From Competibacteraceae bacterium UBA6584 (GTDB taxonomy: Bacteria > Pseudomonadota > Gammaproteobacteria > Competibacterales > Competibacteraceae): a DNA stretch of 34,295 nucleotides. This document shows positions 16,022 to 23,900 of the stretch, piece by piece (position 1 is the first letter of the stretch; every line of letters starts with the position of its first letter). Location: NCBI GenBank assembly GCA_002433805.1, contig DJIW01000131.1, positions 1,045 to 35,339 of the forward strand. The letters run 5' to 3'. Position numbers and translations under genes: made by a program. The notes below the pieces were generated by a model that did not search any database, was not told the DNA's origin, and saw only the letters and a program-made list of their open reading frames with translations.

Positions 16022-17212
16022 GTGTCCAAAGAAAAGTTTGAGCGGAGCAAGCCGCACGTGAACGTGGGGACGATTGGTCATGTGGACCACGGCAAGACGA
16101 CGCTGACGGCGGCGATCACCAAGGTGATGGCGACGAAGTTTGGGGGCGAATTCAAGGCCTACGACCAGATTGACTCCGCGCCGGAAGAGAAGGCGCGAGG
16201 GATCACCATCGCCACCGCGCACGTGGAATACGAATCGCCCAAGCGCCACTACGCGCACGTCGACTGTCCGGGGCACGCCGACTACATCAAGAACATGATC
16301 ACCGGCGCGGCGCAGATGGACGGCGCGGTGCTGGTGGTCTCGGCGGCGGACGGCCCGATGCCGCAGACCCGCGAGCACATCTTGCTGGCGCGCCAGGTGG
16401 GGGTGCCCTACATCGTCGTCTATTTGAACAAAGCCGACATGGTGGACGACGCCGAGCTGTTGGAGCTGGTGGAGATGGAAGTGCGGGAGCTGTTATCCAG
16501 CTACGACTTTCCCGGCGACGACCTGCCGATTGTCACCGGCAGCGCGCTCAAAGCGCTGGAAGGCGACGGCGGCGAGTTGGGCGAGCCCAGCATCCACAAG
16601 CTGGTGGAAGCGATGGACGCCTACATCCCGCAGCCGCAGCGCGAGATCGACAAACCCTTCTTGATGCCGATCGAGGACGTGTTCTCGATCTCCGGGCGGG
16701 GCACGGTGGTCACCGGGCGGATCGAGCGGGGCAAGGTCAAGGTGGGCGAGGAAGTGGCCATCATCGGGATCCGGCCCACGGTCAAGACCGTCTGCACCGG
16801 GGTCGAGATGTTCAGGAAGCTGCTGGACCAAGGCGAGGCCGGGGACAACGTCGGGGTGCTGCTGCGCGGCACCAAGCGGGATGACGTCGAGCGGGGCCAG
16901 GTGCTGGCCAAGCCCAACACCATCACCCCGCACACCCACTTCGAAGCCGAAGTCTACGTGCTGTCCAAGGAAGAAGGCGGGCGGCACACCCCGTTTTTCA
17001 AGGGCTACCGGCCGCAGTTTTACTTCCGCACCACCGACGTCACCGGCTCGGTCGACTTGCCCGAGGGGGTGGAGATGGTGATGCCCGGCGACAACGTGCG
17101 CATGACCATCAACCTCATCGCCCCCATCGCCATGGACGAGGGCTTGCGCTTCGCCATCCGCGAGGGCGGCCGAACCGTCGGCGCCGGCGTCGTCGCCAAA
17201 ATTATCGAGTGA
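16022..17212 (+). CDS. tuf: Elongation factor Tu
   Basis: This 396-residue GTPase delivers aminoacyl-tRNA to the ribosomal A site. The G motifs GHVDHGKTT, RGITIATAHVEYE, DCPGHADYIKNM and NKADMVDD are intact. Domain II begins near FLMPIEDVFSISGRGTVVTG and domain III contains GGRHTPFFKGYRPQFYFR. The start is GTG 16022, the initiator of VSKEKFERSKPHVNVG. The gene occupies a pivotal place: upstream is fusA (as for tufA of E. coli) and downstream is tRNA-Trp-secE (as for tufB in Pseudomonas). It therefore looks like a single junction copy with a tufA-type 5' side and a tufB-type 3' side. A second copy may exist elsewhere, as is common in gammaproteobacteria. Confidence 0.98.
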   Translation: MSKEKFERSKPHVNVGTIGHVDHGKTTLTAAITKVMATKFGGEFKAYDQIDSAPEEKARGITIATAHVEYESPKRHYAHVDCPGHADYIKNMITGAAQMDGAVLVVSAADGPMPQTREHILLARQVGVPYIVVYLNKADMVDDAELLELVEMEVRELLSSYDFPGDDLPIVTGSALKALEGDGGELGEPSIHKLVEAMDAYIPQPQREIDKPFLMPIEDVFSISGRGTVVTGRIERGKVKVGEEVAIIGIRPTVKTVCTGVEMFRKLLDQGEAGDNVGVLLRGTKRDDVERGQVLAKPNTITPHTHFEAEVYVLSKEEGGRHTPFFKGYRPQFYFRTTDVTGSVDLPEGVEMVMPGDNVRMTINLIAPIAMDEGLRFAIREGGRTVGAGVVAKIIE

Positions 17213-17228
17213 AACTCAAGCTAAATTT

Positions 17229-17258
17229 GAGGTGGATCGCCGCTGACGCTTCCACCTC
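17229..17258 (+). other. Stem-loop between tuf and tRNA-Trp
   Basis: GAGGTGGA at 17229-17236 pairs perfectly with TCCACCTC at 17251-17258 around a 14-base loop, 12 bases before the tRNA. Only two T residues follow, so it is more likely an mRNA 3'-end or a processing structure that protects tuf mRNA once the tRNA is cut out than an efficient terminator. Confidence 0.4.
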
Positions 17259-17270
17259 TTAATCGACTAC

Positions 17271-17346
<76 letters not shown>

Positions 17347-17424
17347 TCTTTTGTATGGCATTTCCTGACTTCTGTCCGGCCGAACCGCCCGCGAAGCTTC
17401 AGGCTATCTGACACGCGACCACGC

Positions 17425-17799
17425 ATGAATGTAACCAAGTCCGAAACGCAAGCCATCAGCCGTATCGATACCTTCAAGTTGGTCGGAGCCGGCGCCATCG
17501 TCGTAGTGGCGCTTGCGGCATTTTACCTTTTCTCGAATCACTCGCTGCTGGTGCGCGTGCTCGGCTTGCTCGCCGCTGGCGTCGCCGCCGTGGTCGTCGC
17601 CTTGCAAACCGCTCCAGGCGCTGAAATCCTGGAATTTTTGCAGGGTTCGCGCGCCGAAGTGCGCAAGGTGGTTTGGCCCACCCGCGCCGAGACGACCCAA
17701 ACCACCCTGATCGTCATCGTCATGGTGGTGGTGATGGGGTTGTTGCTGTGGTTGTTGGACGTTTTGCTGTTCTGGCTAGTCCGGCTGGTTACGGGTTAG
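17425..17799 (+). CDS. secE: Preprotein translocase subunit SecE
   Basis: This 124-residue inner-membrane protein is the essential SecE clamp of the SecYEG channel. Three hydrophobic segments are visible (about 19-36, 41-60 and 94-117), the gammaproteobacterial three-helix form. The conserved amphipathic cytoplasmic helix before the last segment reads SRAEVRKVVWPTRAETTQT. The frame is open further upstream through the tRNA, but ATG 17425 gives the usual length (E. coli 127 residues). There is no strong ribosome-binding site, so the start is probable rather than certain. It is followed 16 bases later by nusG, with which it is normally co-transcribed. Confidence 0.95.
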   Translation: MNVTKSETQAISRIDTFKLVGAGAIVVVALAAFYLFSNHSLLVRVLGLLAAGVAAVVVALQTAPGAEILEFLQGSRAEVRKVVWPTRAETTQTTLIVIVMVVVMGLLLWLLDVLLFWLVRLVTG

Positions 17800-17815
17800 G
17801 GGAGCGCGCGCGTCA

Positions 17816-18355
17816 ATGACTATGCGATGGTACGTGGTGCAGGCTTATTCCGGCTTCGAACAGCACGTCAAACGCTCGTTGTTGGAACGAATCATCCGAG
17901 AAGGGCTCCAAGATCGTTTCGGTCAGGTCCTGGTTCCCACCGAGGAAGTGGTGGAAATGCGCGACGGTCAGAAGCGCAAAAGTGATCGGAAATTCTTTCC
18001 GGGCTATGTCCTGGTGCAAATGGAGATGGACAGCGATACCTGGCACTTGGTGCGTAACGTCCCCAAGGTGCTCGGTTTTATCGGCGGCACCAGCGACAAG
18101 CCGGCGCCGATTTCCGAAAAGGAAGCACAGACCATCTTGCACCGGGTGCAGGAAGGCGTCGACCGGCCCAAGCCCAAGGTGTTGTACGAACCCGGCGAGA
18201 TGGTGCGCGTCACCGACGGGCCGTTCAACGACTTCGAGGGCGTGGTGGAAGAAGTCAACTACGAGAAGAGCCGGCTGCGCGTGGGCGTCATGATCTTCGG
18301 CCGCACCACGCCGGTGGAGCTGGAATTCAGTCAAGTCGAAAAGGTTTCACGCTGA
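17816..18355 (+). CDS. nusG: Transcription termination/antitermination protein NusG
   Basis: This 179-residue protein is NusG, which binds the RNA polymerase clamp, reduces pausing and links polymerase to Rho or to ribosomal uS10. The NGN domain begins RWYVVQAYSGFEQHVKRSL and includes RKFFPGYVLVQMEMD. The C-terminal KOW domain (about 125-179) contains GEMVRVTDGPFNDFEGVVEE and ends in VELEFSQVEKV. GGGGAG at 17798-17803, overlapping the secE stop, lies 12 bases before ATG 17816; ATG 17822 is a possible alternative two codons later. Neighbouring secE and rplK place it in the standard cluster. Confidence 0.97.
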   Translation: MTMRWYVVQAYSGFEQHVKRSLLERIIREGLQDRFGQVLVPTEEVVEMRDGQKRKSDRKFFPGYVLVQMEMDSDTWHLVRNVPKVLGFIGGTSDKPAPISEKEAQTILHRVQEGVDRPKPKVLYEPGEMVRVTDGPFNDFEGVVEEVNYEKSRLRVGVMIFGRTTPVELEFSQVEKVSR

Positions 18356-18443
18356 CAGGCAGTGTCGCCAGACAGCAATCCGCCGCCCGCGAGGCCGGCT
18401 AATTCGGGGAGCCGCAAGGCGTTCGCACCCATCAGGAGTCACC

Positions 18444-18875
18444 ATGGCAAAAAAAGTTACCGCCTACGTCAAATTGCAGGTGGCGGCCGCGAAGGCCAAC
18501 CCCAGCCCGCCGGTCGGTCCCGCGCTCGGCCAACACGGGGTCAACATCATGGAATTCTGCAAGGCTTTCAACGCGCAGACCCAAAATCTGGAGCCCGGCC
18601 TGCCGATTCCCGTGGTGATCACGGTCTACAGCGACCGCAGCTTCACCTTCATCATGAAGACGCCGCCGGCTTCGGTGCTGCTGCGCAAGGCGGTCGGCAT
18701 CGATAAAGGCAGCTCCAACCCCAACACCAAGAAAGTGGGCACCGTCACCCGCGCTCAGTTGGAAGAGGTGGCCAAGGCCAAACAGCCCGACCTCACCGCC
18801 GCCGATCTCGACGCGGCGGTGCGGACCATCGCCGGCAGCGCCCGCTCCATGGGCCTCGACGTACAGGGGATGTGA
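18444..18875 (+). CDS. rplK: 50S ribosomal protein uL11
   Basis: This 143-residue protein is uL11, which binds the GTPase-associated region of 23S rRNA with the L10-L12 stalk and is needed for RelA activation. The N-terminal proline-rich signature PPVGPALGQHGVNIMEFCKAFN and the C-terminal rRNA-binding domain (GTVTRAQLEEVAKAKQPDL, IAGSARSMGLDVQG) are intact. Length is close to E. coli (142). AGGAG precedes ATG 18444. The 88-base gap after nusG is where E. coli has its L11 promoter; I see no clear promoter here, so read-through from secE-nusG is possible. Confidence 0.98.
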   Translation: MAKKVTAYVKLQVAAAKANPSPPVGPALGQHGVNIMEFCKAFNAQTQNLEPGLPIPVVITVYSDRSFTFIMKTPPASVLLRKAVGIDKGSSNPNTKKVGTVTRAQLEEVAKAKQPDLTAADLDAAVRTIAGSARSMGLDVQGM

Positions 18876-18877
18876 TC

Positions 18878-19573
18878 GTGGCCAAACTGTCCAAACGCCT
18901 TCAAGCCATTCGCGCCAAGCTCGCGTCCGGCAAATTCTATCCGGTCGGCGAAGCCTTGGGTCTGTTGAAAGACGTTTCCTCGGTCAAATTCCGGGAATCG
19001 GTGGATGTGGCGGTCAATCTCGGCGTCGATCCGCGCAAATCCGATCAGGTCGTGCGCAGCGCCACCGTCCTGCCGCACGGCACGGGCAAGACCGTCCGAG
19101 TCGCGGTCTTCGCGCAAGGCGCCAACGCCGACGCCGCCCGCGAGGCCGGAGCCGACGTGGTCGGTTTCGAGGATTTGGCGGAATCCGTCAAGGCGGGCAA
19201 CATGGATTTCGATGTGGTGATCGCCTCCCCCGACGCCATGCGCGTGGTCGGCCAACTGGGCAAGATTCTCGGGCCGCGCGGCCTGATGCCCAACCCCAAG
19301 GTCGGCACCGTGACGGCCGATGTCGTCGGCGCGATCCGCAACGCCAAGGCCGGCCAGGTCCGCTACCGCACCGACAAAGCCGGCATCATTCACTGCACCA
19401 TCGGCAAGGTCGACTTCACCTCCGACCAGCTTCAGGAGAATTTGCAAGCGCTGCTGCACGACCTGCAAAAGATCAAGCCGGCGACCTCCAAGGGGATTTA
19501 CATCCGCCGGGTCACCTTGTCCACGACCATGGGTCCCGGCTTGGCCGTGGATCAGGCCAGTTTGTCCCTATAA
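18878..19573 (+). CDS. rplA: 50S ribosomal protein uL1
   Basis: This 231-residue protein is uL1, which forms the mobile L1 stalk that guides deacylated tRNA out of the E site; in E. coli it represses translation of rplK-rplA. Recognisable segments include FRESVDVAVNLGVDPRKSDQ, the VLPHGTGK loop and GPRGLMPNPKVGTVT. The start is GTG 18878: GGGG at 18867-18870 is seven bases upstream and the N-terminus then reads (M)AKLSKR as in the family. GTG 18872, which overlaps the rplK stop, is less likely. The overlap-like spacing with rplK suggests translational coupling. Confidence 0.96.
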   Translation: MAKLSKRLQAIRAKLASGKFYPVGEALGLLKDVSSVKFRESVDVAVNLGVDPRKSDQVVRSATVLPHGTGKTVRVAVFAQGANADAAREAGADVVGFEDLAESVKAGNMDFDVVIASPDAMRVVGQLGKILGPRGLMPNPKVGTVTADVVGAIRNAKAGQVRYRTDKAGIIHCTIGKVDFTSDQLQENLQALLHDLQKIKPATSKGIYIRRVTLSTTMGPGLAVDQASLSL

Positions 19574-19789
19574 CCGCAGGCGAGTCCGACGTCTCGACGC
19601 CGGGCGAAAGAGAACTTTGGGCCGGCCGGATTTTCCGGCCTGTGTCAAAGACCGCGGGCGCCGCAAGGCTCAATCCGGTTCGGCCGCAAGCCGAGCCCGC
19701 CCGCGCAGACGGCAAGGCCCTTCCGGATGATTCCTGGTAAGGCCACCGTTTCCAGTCTCCAGCGATGGAGATAACCACGAGGTAAGTCA
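19574..19789 (+). promoter_or_regulatory. Ribosomal protein L10 leader (autoregulatory mRNA region)
   Basis: This 216-base gap before rplJ is gene-free and full of possible helices, as expected of the L10 leader that binds the L10-L12 complex and represses rplJ-rplL translation. Visible stems are 19624-19629 with 19635-19640 (loop of five), an outer pair 19654-19659 (GCGGGC) with 19695-19700 (GCCCGC), and inside it 19681-19684 with 19690-19693 closing a CGCAA loop. The identification rests on position, length and structure potential; the exact kink-turn was not aligned. Confidence 0.6.
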
Positions 19790-20323
19790 ATGAGTCTCAA
19801 TCTGGCAGAAAAACAGGCTGTGGTGGCCGAAGTCGCCCAAGTGGCTGCCAGTGCGCACTCCGCGATCGCCGCCGAATACCGGGGTCTGAGCGTGGCTCAG
19901 ATCACCAGCCTGCGCCTGAAGGCGCGGGAAACCGGCGTCTATCTGCGCGTCGTCAAGAACACCCTGGCGCGGCGCGCCGTCCAGGGCACCGGGTTCGAAT
20001 GCCTGCAATCCAGTCTGGTGGGACCGCTGATTCTGGCGTTCTCCCAAGAGGATCCCGGCGCGGCGGCGCGACTGTTCAAGGAATTTCTCAAGGAAAAGGC
20101 CAATGAAAAACTGGTCGTCAAGGCTCTGGCGGTCGGCGGCCAAGCGTTTCCAGCCAAAGAGCTGGACCGCTTGGCCAGCCTGCCGACTCGAGACCAGGCG
20201 ATCAGCTTGCTCATGGCCTGCATGAAAGCGCCGCTCGACAAGTTCGCGCGGACGCTCAACGAAATTCCCGGCAAGTTGGTGCGCACGGTCGAAGCAGTCC
20301 GGCAGCAGAAGGAAGCGGCCTGA
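19790..20323 (+). CDS. rplJ: 50S ribosomal protein uL10
   Basis: This 177-residue protein is uL10, which anchors L12 dimers on the 50S stalk base and acts as the autogenous repressor of its own operon. The rRNA-binding N-terminal domain contains AIAAEYRGLSVAQITSLR and the typical LRVVKNTLARRAV. The long C-terminal helix that binds L12 dimers lies at about 135-177. It is slightly longer than E. coli L10 (165). ATG 19790 follows an AGG (in CACGAGG) about eight bases upstream, and a long structured leader precedes it. rplL follows after 60 bases. Confidence 0.97.
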   Translation: MSLNLAEKQAVVAEVAQVAASAHSAIAAEYRGLSVAQITSLRLKARETGVYLRVVKNTLARRAVQGTGFECLQSSLVGPLILAFSQEDPGAAARLFKEFLKEKANEKLVVKALAVGGQAFPAKELDRLASLPTRDQAISLLMACMKAPLDKFARTLNEIPGKLVRTVEAVRQQKEAA

Positions 20324-20383
20324 AGCGACGACCCTACCTAGCCTACACCTCAATTTTTAGCCTTATCCAGGAGCATATCTGTA

Positions 20384-20758
20384 ATGGCCGTTTCGAAAGA
20401 TGACATTTTGGACACCATCGCCGGGATGACGGTGATGGAAATCGTGGACTTAATTTCCGCGATGGAGACCAAGTTCGGCGTTAGCGCCGCCGCCGCCGTG
20501 GCCGCCGCGCCGGTCGCCGCCGCCGCCGCCGCGCCGGTCGAGGAAAAAACCGAGTTCGATGTGGTGATGAGCAGCTTCGGCGAGAAGAAGGTCGAAGTGA
20601 TCAAGGTGGTGCGCGCCTTGACCGGCCTGGGCTTGAAGGAAGCCAAGGATTTGGTGGAAGGCGTGCCCTCCACCATCAAGGAAGGCATTCCCAAGGCCGA
20701 GGCCGAGGACGTCAAGAAAAAACTGGAAGAAGCCGGCGCCAAGGTCGACGTCAAGTAA
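20384..20758 (+). CDS. rplL: 50S ribosomal protein bL12
   Basis: This 124-residue acidic protein is bL12, present in several dimers on the stalk and responsible for recruiting and activating translational GTPases. The N-terminal dimerisation domain (about 1-32) includes ILDTIAGMTVMEIVDLISAM. A flexible hinge of about 25 residues is almost all Ala, Val and Pro and is encoded by an imperfect GCC-rich repeat around 20487-20540. The C-terminal factor-binding domain reads EKKVEVIKVVRALTGLGLKE and AKDLVEGVP. AGGAG precedes ATG 20384. The strong start and separate spacer fit the need for more L12 than L10. Confidence 0.98.
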   Translation: MAVSKDDILDTIAGMTVMEIVDLISAMETKFGVSAAAAVAAAPVAAAAAAPVEEKTEFDVVMSSFGEKKVEVIKVVRALTGLGLKEAKDLVEGVPSTIKEGIPKAEAEDVKKKLEEAGAKVDVK

Positions 20759-20825
20759 GCGCCCCAATCCCCCATGGGATATGGCGGCGCGGCTTTATTC
20801 TGGCTCGGATGGCGGAACGCGAAAC

Positions 20826-20849
20826 GGCTGGCGACGTGGGTCGCCGGCC
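20826..20849 (+). promoter_or_regulatory. Probable attenuator hairpin between rplL and rpoB
   Basis: GGCTGGCGAC (20826-20835) pairs with GTCGCCGGCC (20840-20849) around a GTGG loop: ten pairs with one G-U. It is followed by TGTTTCCGTTT, a moderately U-rich stretch. It sits within the 212-base rplL-rpoB gap. E. coli has a partial terminator at the same location that lowers rpoBC expression relative to rplJL. Function here is inferred from structure and position. Confidence 0.5.
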
Positions 20850-20970
20850 TGTTTCCGTTTGAATCCGGAAGGGAACCCCGGCGTTTGGGTTGTCGCGACG
20901 GCGGACTGAACCCGGTTATGGACTCAGGCGGCTTTCGCCCCTGGCTGGCACTCTCGTAAGAGGAATCCCG

Positions 20971-23900
20971 ATGGCTTATACGTTTACTGAAAAAAGACGC
21001 ATTCGTAAAGATTTCGGCAGGCGTCCCAGCATCCTGGAAGTGCCTTATCTATTGGCGATCCAGTTGGATTCCTACCGCGAGTTCCTGCAAGCCGAGACAC
21101 CGCCTGGCGAACGCCGGGACATCGGGCTGCACGCGGCTTTTCATTCGGTGTTCCCCATCGTCAGCTATTCCGGCAGCGCCCGCCTGGAATACGTCAGCTA
21201 CCGCCTGGGCGAGCCGGTGTTCGACGTGCGCGAATGCCAGTTGCGCGGTTTGACCTACGCCGCCCCGCTGCGGGTGCGGCTTCGGCTGGTGCTGATGGAC
21301 AAGGACGCTGAGGCCGGCACCCATAAGATCAAGGATATCAAGGAAAACGAAGTGTACATGGGCGAGTTGCCGCTGATGACCGACAACGGCACCTTCGTCA
21401 TCAACGGCACCGAACGGGTGATCGTTTCCCAGCTGCACCGCTCGCCCGGCGTGTTTTTCGACCACGATAAGGGTAAAACCCATTCCTCCGGCAAGCTGCT
21501 GTTCTCGGCGCGCATCATTCCCTATCGCGGCTCTTGGCTGGATTTCGAATTCGACGCCAAGGACATCGTCTACGCCCGCATCGACCGCCGGCGCAAGCTG
21601 CCGGTCACCATCCTGCTGCGGGCGCTGTTCGACGAGCCCAACCCCAACGATCCCAACGCGCGCTCGGTCAACGAACGGATTCTCGATATTTTTTTCGAGA
21701 CCAACACCATCCGCTCCGACGGGGAACACTTCAGCCTGGATCTAGTGCCGGAGCGCTTGCAGGGCGAAATCACCAGTTTCGATATCTTCATCGGCGAGCG
21801 CGAACTGTTGAAGGCCGGCCAGCGGGTCAAGGCCAAGCACGTCCGCGAACTGGCCAAGGCCGGGGTGCAAAGCCTTCCGATCCCCAACGATTATCCGGTG
21901 GGAAAAATTCTGGCCCACGACCTGCCGGACCCCGCGACCGGAGAATTGCTGGCGCAGGCCAACGATGAATTGACCGCGGAAAAACTGGAGAAGATTCAGG
22001 CGGCCGGCATCACCGAATTTCAGACGCTCTACGTCAACGACGTCAACCGGGGACCCTATATCGCCAACACCTTGCGCGCCGATCCTTCCCGCAGCCAATG
22101 GGAGGCGCAGGTCGAAATTTACCGGATGATGCGCCCCGGCGAGCCGCCGACCAAGGACGCCGCCCAGCGTTTGCTGCACGATTTGTTCTTCTCGGCGGAA
22201 CGTTACGACCTATCCGACGTCGGCCGGATGAAATTCGACAGCCGGGTCAGCCACCGGCGGGGCCCGATCCCCGGCGTGCCGGGCAAGGACCATCCGCCCG
22301 GCGTGCTGTCGATGGAAGATATTTTGGCGGTGCTCAAGGTGCTGATCGACATCCGCAACGGCAACGGCACGGTGGACGACATCGACCACCTCGGCAACCG
22401 CCGCATCCGCTGCGTCGGCGAGATGACCGAAAACGTGTTCCGCATCGGACTGGTGCGGGTCGAGCGCGCGGTCAAGGAGCGGTTGAGCCTGGCCGAATCC
22501 GAAGGGCTTACCCCGCAGGATTTGATCAACGCCAAGCCGGTCGCCGCCGCCACCAAGGAATTTTTCGGCTCCTCGCAGCTCTCGCAGTTCATGGACCAGA
22601 ACAACCCGCTGTCCGAGGTCACCCACAAGCGGCGGGTCTCGGCCTTGGGTCCGGGCGGCCTGACCCGCGAGCGCGCGGGCTTCGAGGTGCGCGACGTGCA
22701 CGCCACCCACTACGGCCGGGTCTGCCCGATCGAAACGCCGGAAGGCCCCAACATCGGCCTGATCAACTCGCTGGCGGTCTACGCCCGCACCAACCAGTAC
22801 GGCTTCCTCGAAACCCCGTACCGGCGGGTCAACGCAGGACGGGTCAGCGATCAGATCGACTATCTTTCGGCTATCGAGGAAGGCCAGTACATGATCGCCC
22901 AGGCCAACGCCGCGCTGGACGGCGAAGGTCGCTTGACCGACGAGATGGTCTCTTGCCGCTATCAAAATGAGTTCATGCTCTCGACCCCGGATCGGGTGCA
23001 ATACATGGACGTCTCGCCCAAGCAGATCGTCTCGGTGGCGGCGGCGCTGATTCCGTTTCTGGAGCACGATGACGCCAACCGCGCGCTGATGGGTTCGAAC
23101 ATGCAGCGCCAGGCGGTCCCGACCTTGCGCTCCGAAAAACCGCTGGTCGGCACCGGCATGGAGCGGATCGTCGCCCGCGACTCCGGCGTCTGCGTGATCG
23201 CCAAGCGCGGCGGACTGGTGGACTCCGTCGACGCCGGCCGCATCGTGGTCCGGGTGCACGACGCCGAAACCGAAGCCGGCGAACCGGGCGTGGACATCTA
23301 CAACCTGACCAAATACACCCGCTCCAACCAAAACACCTGCATCAACCAGCGCCCGCTGGTCCAGGTCGGCGACCGGGTGGAGCGCGGCGACGTGCTGGCC
23401 GACGGCCCCTCCACCGACATGGGCGAACTGGCCCTGGGCCAAAACCTGCTGGTCGCCTTCATGCCGTGGAACGGCTACAACTTCGAGGATTCGATCCTGA
23501 TTTCGGAGCGGGTGGTGCAGGCGGACCGCTTCACCACCATCCACATCGAGGAACTGTCCTGCGTCGCCCGCGACACCAAGCTCGGCCCGGAGGAAATCAC
23601 CGCCGACATCCCCAACGTCGGCGAAAGCGCGCTGGCGCGGCTGGACGAGGCCGGCATCGTCTACATCGGCGCCGAGGTCAAGGCCGGCGATATCCTAGTC
23701 GGCAAGGTCACGCCCAAGGGCGAAACCCAGCTGACCCCGGAAGAAAAATTGCTGCGGGCGATCTTCGGCGAAAAGGCGTCCGACGTGAAGGACACCTCGC
23801 TGCGGGTGCCTTCCGGCATGGACGGCACCGTCATCGACGTGCGGGTGTTCACCCGCGACGGCGTCGAGAAGGATTCGCGCGCCCGCCAGATCGAGGACGC

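Noticed and set aside
20487..20540. GCC-rich repeat inside rplL as a microsatellite or repeat element.
   Set aside because: It simply encodes the normal Ala-rich hinge of bL12.
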